Shown: positions 12,731 through 25,626, counted from the first letter of the stretch. The stretch is 64,000 nt of DNA from Dryococelus australis (GCA_029891345.1 CM057009.1:207756709-207820708), one strand, 5' to 3'. Translations and numbers: made by a program. The notes: generated from the letters alone by a model not told the origin.

Positions 12731-13507
12731 TAGGGTGACCAGAGTTTTAAATACATGAAGCAGGACACTTGTCAAAAATTATTTAATTATGATAAGTGCA
12801 TGGTTAACTTTCAGGCATGACATTTCTGTAAATTACTGTGATTGAAAATTGAAAATGATTCACCCACTAAGACATCTGGATGTAAATAAATAATATTAAA
12901 TTTGTGAGTTACCAACCTATAGTAGGTCACTTTAACATTTATCTTTTTTTAGACACACATAATAATTTTATCTGATACAGTTTTGTACAATTATCAATGT
13001 AGTGCCAGTGGACCTGAATGTCTGATTATGTTGCAAATTATTAAATGCAAAGCACTTTTCAGAAGCAGCTAATTTGTCTTCATTTGAACCGAATGTCCTA
13101 CCTCGGAAATAGGATGATCAAAGTGCTTATTGCTGCACTGTCAACTAAATTACGCTTAACATATTTTATATATTGTGCCACCATTGTTTATTGAAAACAA
13201 GTTATACCTTCAAAAGCTGCTTCTAAATTTGAATTTTAGAATACGGTTATTATTGGTACTTTGAAATATATAACATTTGGCCATTGGTTACAGCACTAAA
13301 GCCACACAAAATTATATACAAATCCAGTGGTGGTTGAAGTGTAAAAAGAACTTTTCGCAGGGCACTTGACTAAAGAAGTACATTCCATGATTTGATTTGG
13401 CCTCTTGCATACTGCGGGGCAATGCTTTAAATAAATAAATAAATAAATAAATAAAAAAAAAAAAAAAAAAAAGTGTCATACGAAAAGCAGGACATCTGCT
13501 CACCTTA
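12731..13507. mobile_element. Non-autonomous hAT-like element with 8-base target duplication
   Basis: The left end TAGGGTGACCAGAG and the reverse complement of the right end, TAAGGTGAGCAGATG, form short imperfect inverted repeats. They are flanked by CTCTATAC (12723-12730) and CTCTGTAC (13508-13515), an 8-base target-site duplication with one mismatch. The 8-base duplication and the short TIRs point to the hAT superfamily. The 777-base body has no transposase frame, so it would need a transposase in trans. A (TTTA)n plus poly-A tract at 13428-13472 lies inside it. Confidence 0.8.
13428..13472. repeat. (AAAT)n and poly-A microsatellite
   Basis: About six AAAT units are followed by an A run, inside the hAT-like element near its right end. 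A SINE or other poly-A-tailed insertion could have seeded it, but no body is visible. Confidence 0.9.
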
Positions 13508-13515
13508 CTCTGTAC

Positions 13516-16500
13516 CCATGCCCCACAAAGGTGTACCAGACTTAATACAGAACTTAAATTCTGTTGTAGATGCCATGGAGGTTAGTTGTACCATGTAAAT
13601 TGGGCTGCCCAACATCCGTGCTGGACTGATCCTGTAGGGCCGGGAGCTACGGTGTGACTAATCCCCTTCACTCCCTGAAGTGCTCATCACGTAACTGCTC
13701 GCTGACAATGGGGTCTGCACACATTCTTATGTTCCTTGTCCTACTATCACGCTGGTGTACAGACCTGTGGCCTGATGTGCTTTTTATAGAACTTTACCCT
13801 TTGGATCAAGCCATGCTTGTGACTGTCTTTGTACCCAATTAAATACATTGTAACATTAAAAAGTTTGTTGTATTTGCAAAGCATACTAATATGGACTCCC
13901 AGTTTAAACTTGTGAAGTGCTCTTAGTCAATGGGCTCGTCTCCTTGCAGCATTGTGTTAGGCACATACTATGAGTGTTATGTAAAATGTACTCCCATTAT
14001 CTTTGTATGCTATGTGCCTTCAATCACAGTGTATGAAAGTATTTAGACTTGTTTCTTTGTATGTTCTTAGGTACCTGGATCATCCATAACAAGGAAAGTT
14101 AAAAATAATGAAACTAATAATTCTACTAACAAAAATTCAACTGTCCAATATACAAGGTCACAGTGTACCAATTATATCAATATCTCATGAATCTATCCCA
14201 CCTCCACTCCAATGCCTGCTAGATGATTCACGAATAACATAGTACTCATCACAGACAGACCATCAACTCTCCACAACATTATATGTCATCAATTTAGAAT
14301 AAGATTTTGCAGCAACTTTTTAATGTTACAATGGATTTCATAGGATACAAAGACAGTCACAACATATACTCAAACAATATTCATTTGTGATGGACCTGTG
14401 AAACGCCACTAGTAAGATAATGGGATTAATATAAGCATGCCAATAAGAGTTTATACAAGAAGTTTCAAGAAGGGACTTATCCAGTTTGTGACCCATTTGA
14501 GGTTGAATCATGAAACTAGACAAAATGGCACCTAAAATATGGCATGCAAAAGGAGGAAGTGGTTATAAATATCACTAAAATAGAAGTGGTTAGAAAGGAC
14601 CATGTACACACCAAACAAGTCTACGGCTAAAACAGATAAGAATGGAAAACAGACATGTAAATGGGTGAAGGGCATAATCATTATTGAAATGGAATTGATC
14701 AAGAAGGCGTGGCATGGGGATGAATGCACACATATGAATACTAAATCTCAAATAGTTCATCAGTGTTAAACAGGCATATAACAGGGTGCGGGGTATAATG
14801 TGGAAAGAGGTATATGTATTACGGCATGAAAATGGAAGTGGCAAAAGAGAGTAGAGGAGCTTATAAAATATGATGGCTATTGCCAAATTTTTTAGAAATG
14901 TTACATAAGATTAGTTTACAGAAAGAAGGCCAGAGGGGACAAAGTATAAATAGTTAATTGAAATTTATTTTGGTGAGTATGAAAAAGGTGTCTGCAAATA
15001 AAATGTAAAAAACTGAAAACGTTAAGAAATAACATTAATATTTTTGGCAGCCTTTAAGGTAGGGAGGAGAAAAGGTGGGTGGTTGAGAACAAAAAAAATA
15101 TTTATTCCTAAATGAAATTCAAAAGTATGATTGTTACGATGAACAATTTAAATAAAATGTTATAGGATAAATAATTTAAGACGTTTGCAAAAAATAAATA
15201 CCAGGCATAAAAATATTTACGAGGGGGAAGGGGGTGTTACACCCTAACTCTCATGGCCTTGCATGCAAGGGCATAATACACATGGGAAAAAACTATATAA
15301 AAATACTGGATGTACAAAGAAGTAAATATGGTCAATTATAGCATTCACTGTGATATAACTTATTTTAAACATTGACATATTTTTATTCAAATTCAATTAT
15401 TTTTATCACAATGTGCAAAAACTTACTATATCTCATAAACTGAATGTACAAAATGAACATATCACAATCATGATATGTAATTCTAGGGTTACAATAAATT
15501 ATTAAATGTGTATAAAGATATATCTGACATTTGAACACTTTATCTTGGATGTTTACAGAGTTAGCACTATGTAACATTCATAGTGTAACATTAATACCTT
15601 ACAGTCAATATTCATATTCGAGGCCAAGGTCACATTTGAATTGCTACACCAATATAACACTCAACTATTGGCTCCTGCCAGCAAACAATAACATTCTGAC
15701 ACTACCAAATGCATGTTACAAAGACATTTACAACAACATTAAAAGATAAAATCATTCATAGTGTTCATAAATTATGAAAATACATTTAAAAGAGAAAATA
15801 ACACAGCTCTGTACAAGGCACCTCAAGGGGTCAGAGTCTGTGTTTTAACCGTCCAATACACTCAAACAGCTTTCACACAACATATAATAAATACACACAA
15901 GTACCTTGAAACAAATGTGTTTGGAAATAAAGGCAATTCCCAATCAAAAAAGAGGATGGGTACACATTGTTCTATTACCCTTTCCTACACCAATGTCTCC
16001 AAGGGAATAGACAAGGGATGTAGCTACAAATTACTCCACTTCATTTCAGTTGGACTTATGGTCCTGACTTTATAACTCTCTTAAATAATTACTCTGATAA
16101 CCAGGAATACTCTCAATAATTAACTCAATAAATTTTATGAAATATAATTTATTTTTTGGATTCTCAGACAAGATAATATCTGCTGATTAATATCAATAAA
16201 TCATTATTAAATCTCAATGGTAAATGCTTCTCAATAAAGCTGCCACTGAAGCAATCTAGGCAATCCCCTCGATATCTACCACTATCCAAATTGGACTCAC
16301 CAATGGATTATTACACAGAAAGAGTTGGTCAGGCCCACACCATGGAGAAGGCCTCTATGGATCCCCTGACAGATTGTCTCCTCTAGCGTTGTTGTCTCTA
16401 AGCTTCAGAGCTCAATGGCAGTCAGCGGCAGCAGCAACCTGCTCCATCGGTGACCCGTAGTAGTAAGAAAAAATGATGGCAGACGCTCTGGCGACACAGT

Positions 16501-17040
16501 TTATAGTCTGGCTGCGCCCCCAATTCCCCTCCTCTGTTTTTCATTGAGTGGCACCTTGTCCCTCGTATCAAAGTTGGCACCAGGCAACACCTCGTTTGCC
16601 CTATCAGTGCCCTCCTGGTTAGAAGAATCAATTTCCTTGATTGTGACATATTGGCCAGAAAATCAGGTGTGGGCAGCGGCCAGACAACCACCTCTGTACC
16701 AGAGAAACTGCTGGTACTCCCTTTGATGTTTGGACCTTCCCCTGCGGGTACCTGACTCGAAGTCAAAGTTGACTGGCTACCATGGTATATTAAATTAATA
16801 ATACTGTCCTGTTGCAATTAATCTCAGGAGTCGAGAATAGCTTTGGATAACGAAGTTATTGTCCCTCTGGAAGCAAAATATGGTGCTAAATTGCACTAAG
16901 GAGTATATTAACACAATTTCAAATTTTATACAAATTGATTTTTATATATTTTATTTTACAAACTCCCTTTCTTCAATTTCATTCCATGAGGCCCATGTTA
17001 TATTACATATTTATACACTATTATATATTTGTACACAAGT
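13516..17040. other. Unassigned sequence, no supported gene
   Basis: The span includes moderately GC-rich patches at 13560-13840 and 16240-16820. They contain short frames on both strands (for example 16422-16817 minus) with no recognisable domain and no convincing splice-flanked coding block. The remainder is AT-rich. The GC-rich patch at 16.2-16.8 kb could be part of an unrecognised repeat. Confidence 0.4.
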
Positions 17041-17044
17041 ACAC

Positions 17045-17190
17045 TCTACAGATGTCAGCCTCTTCAGCGGGATAGGACAGGCTGTGATGCCAGCCAGTCT
17101 CTCACCAGAATATTCTTGCATCTCCTGTATCTGTGTCAGCTTCTTCAGCGGGGAAGAGGAGAGGATGTGATGCCAGCCAGTCTTGCCGCT
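17045..17190. repeat. Short tandem duplication, about 85-base unit
   Basis: Two imperfect copies share GTCAGC.TCTTCAGCGGG and TGTGATGCCAGCCAGTCT, the latter ending near 17100 and near 17186. This creates similar peptide fragments in both strands' frames, which are not evidence of a gene. Confidence 0.75.
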
Positions 17191-17199
17191 GTCAACCAT

Positions 17200-18121
17200 T
17201 CACTGGCTTCCCAGAAGAAGGGAAGCAACAAGGCAATGTGTGTGTCGGTCCAGGGGGAGGGGAGGGTCGAAGTTGGTCACCCCCCACGGGGCCGAACAGC
17301 AGCCCGGTGCCAGCAACCAGTTCAAAATCAAATAGTTAACAGTTGCCGCCAGTCACGCACTGTTGCTATTAATAACCCGTGTACGTACTGTTCATTTCCA
17401 GGCAGCAGTTAAGTGGTGCGATAGGGCTTTTTTTATATTAAAAGTGTTTGGGTATTATATTTAAGCACATTTTTAACAGTGAATATATGAGAAACTTGGA
17501 AGTTTAGGGAATTCAGGGAAATTGTCAGACAGCACATTTTCATTCATAATAATAAAGTATTTCATGATTAAAACTGGAGTATGCTTGTCAAAACAGCAAG
17601 ATCAGGTAGTTTAGAGTAGATTGTACATGCAGAGGCTATTAATAAATTAAGCTGGGTTAACAATAAAGAAATTATGCATTAAGAATTATACAATAAGCAG
17701 TGATTTGACTATGGAGAACCTGGGAGACTATTTTGATGGATGTTGAACAGTTTGTACATGTATTTTATGTACCTATTCACATAAGTGTTTACAGTTTTTA
17801 AGTTTAATGAGAATATATCAATTAAACAGTGATTTCAAGCATTCATGTTTGTCCTTGTTCCTTGCTGGACATTCCTGCATCCATACCCTATGTGGTGTCA
17901 CCTTTAAAATGTACATGTCCTATACTTTCCACTGTACATAGTGCATTTCCTGCGTTGGGACTTTTTTGGAGACAGCTAAATTTTGCCCTGACTTCTGAAT
18001 CAGCCCTCACATATAATGAGGAAGGGATGTGTTGTGCAAGGAGTTATGTAACAAATGATTTCCCTGTACAATTGACCTGTTAATAATAGCTCAGCTATTT
18101 TCTTGTGTTGAAATTTAAGTA
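17200..18121. other. AT-rich non-coding stretch
   Basis: No coding, RNA or repeat feature was recognised apart from a GC-rich patch near 17250-17310 continuing the preceding duplication's flank. Confidence 0.45.
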
Positions 18122-19750
18122 CAGTGTAAGCCTGGTATACTGTGGATTTGGTTATACAGTGGGGCAATTCATGTCCCCCATCCTGAATAAATAAAAAACT
18201 GGAAAGTGCACGGTCAGGTAAGCCTGTGGTCTGTCTGCATGTGGTCGTGAGTCGGGGACGTTGATGTACGAGACGGAGGGAGGGAGCGAGCGTGCGTTCC
18301 TCCCTCATTTTAGCACAGAGATCTATTTTACTGATTCTTTACAGCCAATATTGTATGGTTTTCCGTATATGGAAATAAAATGTGTTCTTATATTACCATA
18401 TTGGCGAGTAAGGCCGTGTGTGTGTGTATATATGCCTAAACATTGCTGGGCCTCATCAAGCCAGTGCAGTGGCCAACATACCGCCTAAATTTCATATAAA
18501 TTCAACATATTGGAGTGAATCGCATCAATCAGCATGTTTTCCCAATACCGGGCTGCTGTTACGAATTGAAACAGACCTGTAACAACTGCAGTGGTGGCAG
18601 TCTCGCAGCCGCCCGCCAGAATAATCTTGTAGCAACCGACGGACAGCTTCCCATCCCCAACGATCTAGACATGAGCAACAACAGCAAGCCGCTGCGTCAA
18701 TCTCTTACGGGGATAGCTCTATGTAATAATTGTAAATATGATGCAAAAACTTTGATTTTATATATATATATATACACACAACTGCTATGCTGTATGTATT
18801 CCTATTTTCGAGAAAAAAAATTACGAAAATTGAGGCGCACCTCAAAATTCATGCTTCAAAGTCATTTACAGGCCTATATTTACTTTCCTACGGATGTAGC
18901 TCTCCACAATCATGATAATTATGATGTAGACACTTTGATTACAATGTATATATACCGGCTATTCAGTATATCTCCCTATTTTTAAAAAATGCCAAAATTT
19001 GAGGCGCACCTCAAAATTCATGCTCCGAAGTCATTTACAGGCCTATAATTAATCTCCTAAGGGGTATAGCTCTACGTAATCATTATAATTATGATGTAGA
19101 CACTTTTATTACACTGTATATATACCAGCTATACGGTATGTCTTCCAATTTTTGAAAAAAAAAAAAAAAATGAAAAAATTCTGAGCGGATGAGCTATTGT
19201 GGACAAGGCTTAATGCAGAAAAGACATCTTTCTTTGCATGCCACAAATAATTAGCTTTTTTTGTTTTAGTTTTCCTTTGAAAAATGTAAATCGTACAAGC
19301 AAGCGACATGTTTCACAACACGTGAGGCACTAATAGATCCCGTCTGCAGTAGTGCAAGAGTGCACTCGACCTTTGGAAGTGAGCATTCTTTTCTCATTCT
19401 CACTTCCTTCCAACCAGGCCCAGCAGGAGACCGGCCGGGGGGAGGGGTGAACACCCTTCTTCAACCCACATAACAACTCACAGTGGACACTGCCCTTGAT
19501 GGAATAAGTACATCCTTTGCCTGGAAAATGCAGTATTATTTTAGTTATTCTTGCTTGAATGCACGTGATCCTACATCACAGTGCATTTCTATTTTGTCTC
19601 TCTCCCTTGAGTGCTGTCAAGTCCAGTGACGCAGATAAAAAAAAATAAAGTTCTGATAGCAAGGGGCTAAACATTTGACGAGTTACTGTGGTAAATAACA
19701 ACACTTGCTCCGTGTTTGACAGATAGGTGCCACGCCACATTAGAACACTG
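18122..19750 (+). mobile_element. Repeat family A, full copy (CAGTG ends)
   Basis: This 1.6 kb element begins CAGTGTAAGCCTGG and ends GTGCCACGCCACATTAGAACACTG, so its termini share a CAGTG/CACTG inverted repeat. Nearly the whole length matches the reverse complement of 38842-40397, and the part near 18340-18640 matches the reverse complement of 22200-22640. It contains three tandem units of about 170-180 bases (18711-19180). No transposase was found. Class is uncertain: a pogo- or hAT-type non-autonomous element is plausible, but no clear target duplication is visible. Confidence 0.75.
18711..19180 (+). repeat. Three tandem units inside repeat family A
   Basis: Each unit of about 170-180 bases begins TAGCTCTA(C/T)GTAAT and continues ATGATGTAGACACTTTGATT. 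It then has TATATACC.GCTAT, GAGGCGCACCTCAAAATTCA and TTTACAGGCCTAT. Units start near 18711, 18893 and 19064. The inverted copy at 39420-39720 has about two units, so copy number varies between family members. Confidence 0.85.
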
Positions 19751-20870
19751 GGTTTCTTTGCTACAGTACTCGGTCACTCCCAGAATAGTGTGGAAAGCTA
19801 TAACATGGGTGTGAGTTATCTCCCCCAACAGCTGCGTTATATCGAGCTTTTATTGTATTTACATTTGCTGAAAAAAAAACCCACAGAATTACAAAAACAC
19901 AAAAGTAACTTAGTGAGTCATATTGAAAATGTTTGTCTGTAAACGAATGTTATTTTTTCTCTTCAGTGTACTGTTGTATATTATAACCTATATATAATGA
20001 TTGTGAATTTTCTTTAAATTAAGCAGAAAAAAATGTGTTTCGGTAATTCTAGTACATTGACCTAAAGGTTAATGTACTAGAATTTGATGAATTTGATCCA
20101 AACCAAAGTGGAGGGGTTATGTAACGTAGTTTTTCGAATTATTTTTATTATTAACAAAATATGCAAGAATTAAACATCATTATGAAAAAGTATTCACACA
20201 AATATAATTATAGTTAATTTTGGCTCATTACTAGATTATAGTAATTATTTGTTCAAACAACTCCTGTTGCAGCTTGACTGTGTGCCAGCTGCAACGTGTA
20301 ACAACATAATATCATAAACAAAACACTGACATATACAGAACATCAATATGGCAGGACAGAAACGCCTGGCAAGTAGGCCATAAAATGCTGAGACACAATC
20401 TGAACTTGTCTAAATGTACAATTTTAATAGAAAAAAAGCTATAAATGTTCAACACTGATTAAAACTAAGAAATAACGCATAATAACTTGTACTTTTACTT
20501 CCAAATTCAATAATTACTATTTGTTTACAAAAATTTCTAGGTTATTCATCAAATTCCTTGACTGTCCCCGACTTCTTTGTAGCTACAAAATTCCCTCACA
20601 TTCATGGTTTCCAGGAATTCCACGTCAAGTGGCCACCCTGCTTAGTATGCGAGATGTCTCAAAGGAAGTAATATAAGTAAAGCAATCTTGGTTGTCCAGT
20701 ATCTGTGACTTTTAGAAATATAAAACAAATTTTCTGACTAGAGCAAATAATTTTAGCAATTAGAAGTATTTTTTTTAATATTTAACTTTCAACATATTGT
20801 TGCATATATATTAAGGTATATTCAAAATACTAAAATGATATACAACAATTACCAAACAACTTACTTTAGC
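19751..20870. other. AT-rich non-coding stretch
   Basis: No coding segment is supported. A small inverted repeat occurs at about 20049-20084 (TCTAGTACATTGACC / GGTTAATGTACTAGA) and could form a hairpin. Confidence 0.5.
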
Positions 20871-21060
20871 ACCTAGCGAGGCAGCACAGTGGTCAAATAT
20901 TGGAATTGTATTCAATAGGACAAAAGGTCAGAATTTCATGTTTTCAATTATCAGTTTTCCTGAAATAACTTCATAGCCCATGACCAAGTCCTCCCCTAAT
21001 TTCACTGAATAGTTATAGCTTTATGTGTGTCCATCTCTAATTTTGTTGGTCTTGACAAGA
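20871..21060 (+). repeat. tRNA-derived SINE, second family, degenerate
   Basis: A head (GAGGCAGCACAGTGGTCAAA...AGGTCAGAATTTCA) is followed by a body with TTTCCTGAAATAACTTCAT...CCATGACCAAGTCCTCCCC. The tail is TCCATCTCTAATTTTGTTGG. The order resembles a widespread arthropod SINE body that ends in a TCTCTAATGACC...GACGTTAAA-type tail. It is diverged and lacks a clean B box. Confidence 0.5.
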
Positions 21061-21939
21061 TATAGTCATAAATAAAATAAGTAACTTCCTTAGCTTACCA
21101 TTATATGCTTTTTTTGTACCATAAACGAACATCAGTGCTTAGTTTTGGAAACAAAAGCATCCGTCATAAGTATTTGTAATACCTGATATGCACTTGCTAC
21201 TAAACAAATGGGAGTGTACTATGTATGTGGCTTGAGGGGAAGAAGCTTAGCAGGAAGGATATGCCTGGGTTAGAGGGTGGCTCGTACCTGCACAATTTCT
21301 CAGTCGCTAGAGGCAAGAAAAACCTCTTGACACTGCTAACACTAATACTTGCTAACAATCATCATAGTACATTTGCCATTCTGGTAATGATTGAAAATAA
21401 CTTGAGTGTGACAATTCTGTCTGCTGTAAAAAATTATCTTGGTTAATTTAAGTGTAATGCATTTATAAATACCACAAAAAAGGCAAACACTTCTTAAAAG
21501 ACAACACAGGGGGCTCCTATCCTGGATCCACCCCTGCATCAACTAGTTACAAACATCACCTTAGATATTACCTACAAATTCAGACATTACCAGGCAAAAA
21601 ACTTTGTCACAAACTGGGGATGGAAAGAACAAGCAATTAAATAAATTGGCTGTATCAAAAGAGCCCTCAAAACAGTCATAAGCTTAAAAATTATCGCGAT
21701 TATTGACCTGTTATGTCTACTATCCTGCTCATGTAAAATCACAATGTGGAAATTACTGCAAATGCCGAAAGTCAAGCTTAGAGTATACTGCTGTGTGTGT
21801 GAACTGTAGTGGCTTATCATGGTACATTTCACCTGGTTTTGCAAACAAATACATGGAAGACTAACATTTTTATTTGTAATTTGATGTGAGATGCAATTAG
21901 TAATGTTAAATTTCATGAATTGACCCCCAAATGTAAGTA
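21061..21939. other. AT-rich non-coding stretch
   Basis: No gene is supported. The frame 21225-21446 (+) and its antisense neighbour 21342-21542 show no recognisable motif. Confidence 0.45.
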
Positions 21940-23031
21940 CAGTAATCCCTCATCAACCGCGGGGGATAAGTTTTTCAAAAACACATTGGTTGAAAAAACT
22001 GCGGTAGAAGAATACTAGCTTTTAAGGGGAAAAGGGTTAAAGGTTAAGTCAACCGACTACTTAATGTTTCATTACTAAATAATTGGACGTATTATGCATA
22101 AAACAGTAACTAAACACTGTTGGAGATGCCTTATGTTTGAAGCAAAACACAGCACTTTATTTATTGATAATAGATTTGAAGATACATATTAAAAATTAAA
22201 TCACTCGTGTGCTGGGGCTGGCAACGAACACATTGCTGTGTGCAATAGCTGGCGAACGCCTATATCCTCTGCAGTGCGACCAGATGCAGCGGCTTGCTGC
22301 TGTAACTCGGTCCTAGATCCTCGGGCTGGGCAGCTGTCGGTAGGTCACTATTAATCTGGCGGACGGCCATCCGCTGCCACTGCCGTCGTTACAGGGCCGA
22401 TTCACTTTGTAACAGCAGCCCGGTGTTGGGAAAACGTGCTGATAGATGCGATTCAAGTCAATGTGTTGAATTTATACTAAATGTAGGCTGCGTGTTGGCC
22501 TTGTTTACGGGAATATAAAAATTTAATGTGGACTATTAGATATTAACTATCCCGAATTTTTCATCAAAACTTCTGACAGCCTATACATGCACACTGCCTT
22601 ACTCGCCAAAATATGGTAACATAAGAACACATTTTATTTGCACACACTTACCTTTATTCACTTTACACATAAAATTGACTTCACAAGAAAAAAAAATTGC
22701 CCACCATAAAAAATTAGCATATTAAGTAGGCATGGGTGCACATAAACTTAAAAAATAAATCATTAAAAAGAGGACATTGAATTAAATTTGAAGTTATCAT
22801 ACATACACTGATTAAGAACCAAGTCTGTAATGTGCCACTGTTTTTAGAGCAAAAGAGGGATAATGGAAGCAAAAAAAGACAGGGAGGGTAAGGGCATAAG
22901 GCAGAGGCATCGAGACTGAAAACCGTGGATAGTAGAAACTTGTACCGCGGTTGGAGAAAAGGTTTACAAAAACAAATCCATGCATAACTGAAACCATGGT
23001 TCAAGATACCGTGGTTGGGGAGGGATTGCTA
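21940..23031. mobile_element. Pogo/Tigger-like non-autonomous element
   Basis: The left end TA|CAGTAATCCCTCATCAACCG and the right end, which reads AGCAATCCCTCCCCAACCAC on the opposite strand, form imperfect inverted repeats of about 25 bases, flanked by TA. Subterminal text about losing and regaining GCGG (TTGGTTGAAAAAACTGCGG on the left, GTACCGCGGTTGGAG on the right) is typical of pogo/Tigger ends. No transposase is present. A reverse-oriented partial copy of repeat family A (22200-22640) lies inside. Confidence 0.7.
22200..22640 (-). repeat. Partial copy of repeat family A, inverted
   Basis: The reverse complement shares with 18340-18640 a run through AATAAAATGTGTTCTTAT, TTGGCGAGTAAGGC and TGAATCGCATC. 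It then shares CAATACCGGGCTGCTGTTAC-like text and a CTGCAGTGGTGGCAG-like block. The outer parts of family A are missing, so either this is a truncated insertion or family A and the pogo-like element share this module. Confidence 0.75.
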
Positions 23032-24160
23032 TACATGTGCCAGAGAAGGTTAAATTACAACTTTTGTGGTTTGTGGAAGGTCCATTATGTTAAGAACACT
23101 GGTCTGGGGAATGGTTGTTCCATGGGTGGTGAATAATGGAAAGACCTTTATATAAAGAAGGGTAAGTGGTGAAGTCCCACTGAACCAAAACTGGCATCAA
23201 TACGAATTTTAATTTCTTAGATTTATGAATGTTTTTTATGTAAAGCTTGCTGCTGATTAAAAACAAAGATATTTATGGCAGCCATTCCCAAGTTTGCCTA
23301 TGATCTGTGCGGTGATGTATGGAAATGCATTCATACATGGTACATGCCTCTATTTCCTGTCACCTACGTGGCAAATCATCACTTAAAGGGTTACAAACAT
23401 GGTATCATTTTTAAGCATTTATAATGTACTACAACTTTTATATGAGCAATATCCCCCAATTTTCTCTGACTTTAAAACACCAGAATATAAACCATTCATA
23501 TGGCATGTTATATGCCACGGTTTGACATTTCTTACATAACGGCGGAACCACTAGCATGAGCAAAAATTTTTATGAAAACATTTTCACAACATATAATAAT
23601 CAACTGAAAAAAAGATCTGTTTGTAGCCATTAGTTAAGAAGATAGTGGGTATATAATCAAAGGACTGCAAATCTGAAGTTTGGGGGGTGTAGGGACTTTT
23701 GGGAAATGACACCTCTGGTAGTGGTCTACAACTGAATAAAATTCAGCTTTTACCCAATTATTTCTGGCATTCACTCTTTTTTTCCCCTTCACTGACTGGG
23801 TGTCAAACCATTATTCAAGTTATTTGATGTTAGCTTTGTTAAAATTCTCATTCAATCATTATAATTAATAATTATTTGGAATAAAATTATTGAGTAATTA
23901 GGAGTGTGATGATATTAAAGAATATAATAATTTTTGGTATCCTCCTTTTGTAAAGGATGTGCTCCAAAATTTAAAGAAGAAAAACTTTCAATATGGAACT
24001 TTAACTGTCTTCTAAAACAAAAATAAATTGCATGTTGATTGCATATAGTGTAATTTTATTCTACAACACAATTTTAGTCATCTATATCCTAAGGATTACA
24101 TTAGAAAGTATTATTAAAGATTTTACTTTGTAACAAAATAAACATATAAAAGTACACTGC
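23032..24160. other. AT-rich non-coding stretch
   Basis: No coding or RNA feature was recognised. Confidence 0.5.
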
Positions 24161-24161
24161 T

Positions 24162-24195
24162 GGCTATTAAAATTGTAACACCAATTAATTCACAT
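24162..24195 (+). repeat. Tc1-type terminal inverted repeat
   Basis: CACTGCTGGCTATTAAAATT followed by GTAACACC matches the ends of insect Tc1-like elements that I recall (CACTGCTGG.CATTAAAATTG.TACACC). The matching right end was not found. A Tc1-like transposase pseudogene on the same strand lies at 29050-30180, beyond the LTR element that begins 50 bases after this repeat. The LTR element may therefore have split a Tc1 copy. Confidence 0.55.
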
Positions 24196-24244
24196 TGAAA
24201 AAATGCTAAGAGCAGTGGAAGACAATGTGATTAGATGTTCAGCA

Positions 24245-24456
24245 TGAAGCATTGCAGTTTATATACATTTTAATCACTTTTATAATTGTTTTTCCAGTTT
24301 TACTTTTAGGTAAAATATCCAATTTCATTTGAGTGTAGTTGTCTAAATTTTTCCTTTCATGCCACGAGTAGAAGTAAGGGCTTTCTCAGTTTTAATGCAG
24401 GGCTGTATTTCAAGTTTTTATCTGTATTATGTGGCACTTTCGAACTCTCCGGCTGT
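24245..24456 (+). repeat. 5' LTR of the 24.2-28.5 kb element
   Basis: It is a direct copy of 28345-28545. It ends near CCGGCTGT and is followed by TGGAAGTCACTTAAATCC, where a tRNA primer-binding site would be expected to begin with TGG. The tRNA species was not identified. Confidence 0.8.
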
Positions 24457-24507
24457 TGGAAGTCACTTAAATCCAACAGTTAAAAGTGACGGTGAGCAGT
24501 GTACAAA

Positions 24508-25626
24508 ATGAGTAGGGATAATACAAAGGGTTTGACAGAGTTTAAAGTAGAATTAGACTGGAAATTAAGCGAGGTTAGGAAAGACTGCACAACCAAAGTA
24601 AACCAGTGTGAAAGTAGGGTAGAATAATTGGCACTATCAGTTGCAATTAATGAGTGTTTACTGATACAATGTCAGGAAAATGTTGGAAAGGTAGAAATAA
24701 ATTATAAAGTATTAGAATCCAAAGTAAATACAGTTCAGGTAGCACAGCAGCAAGTAAAAGAAATTGTATCTGCACAAGATGTTAAAATCTTAGAAAATTG
24801 TCACAAAATAGAAAAAGTATGGGGGCAGGTTCATGTACAAACTAGGAAGTAACAGAATGAACTGAACATAAAACAGAACAGACACTAACAGAGAACGTTG
24901 AAAAAATTTTCCAGGAAAGTCATGCCATACGCCAACACTTAAAGTATTAGGGAGGAAGTAATAAATATACCACAGGAATGTAGGCAACAGTGTGAGGAGA
25001 GAATTAACCAGCTGCAGAGACGAGACTGTTCAATATTAAAAGGGGGAAAATTTGTGTTAACGATTGATGAAATTACTTCTTTCGAAAAGCAGTACCAAAA
25101 TATTGTGAGGACAATAGGGGACCTATTCCCATACAATGTATACACAAGTGTGAACGGGTATTCAAATCTCTTAAGGGGGTCGGAAGAACAGCAGGTGCAG
25201 TTATTTGTAAACAAGTTACATGCAGGGGCTTCACAGTGAGCACTATGGAAAGATTCAGAGTGGAAGAGTTTTGCAGAAGCAAAGGCAGCTTTTTTGCAGA
25301 AATACTGCGGCATCCATGTGCAAAATGCCTTTTTGCAATATTTATTTACTGGCAAATTTGGTAATGTGAATGATTCAATAGCTACATATGTACAAGGTTT
25401 GTACTTGCAATCCAAGTACTTGGAGAACAAAATGACAGATGATAGGTTCATTCCACATGTAATTCATCATTTCCATTGGCATATCCAGGATTGCATGTTG
25501 GTTATGAGGGCAAAGACTATTGAGGAGGCGGTAGCCTTGATGTTGACCCTGGTCAGGAGACAGGAAAGGGACGAAATTTTAAAGGGTAGGAGGCAGGAAA
25601 TTCAACAGAACCAACAGCAAAGGTAA
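24508..25626 (+). pseudogene. Retroelement gag-like gene, interrupted
   Basis: From the ATG at 24508 the frame reads MSRDNTKGLTEFKVELDWKL, a Lys/Glu/Gln-rich, coiled-coil-like N-terminal half broken by a stop near 24627 and again near 24852. The second half (about 25020-25626) contains ITSFEKQYQNIVRTIGD, YVQGLYLQSKYLENKM and DDRFIPHVIHHF. These fit the capsid-like gag fold of gypsy elements (FEKQ...W...A...KY...SI..YV..L...A). It ends in a Gln/Arg-rich tail (EIQQNQQQR). The position between the 5' LTR and a protease supports gag, which would form the particle packaging the element RNA. Confidence 0.7.

Noticed and set aside
16422..16817. 131-codon minus-strand frame in a GC-richer patch
   Set aside because: No recognisable domain, no splice context, and a competing frame on the other strand. 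Left as unassigned sequence.
24939..25451. 170-codon minus-strand frame
   Set aside because: It is antisense to the gag-like frame of the LTR element; composition follows from the complementary strand.
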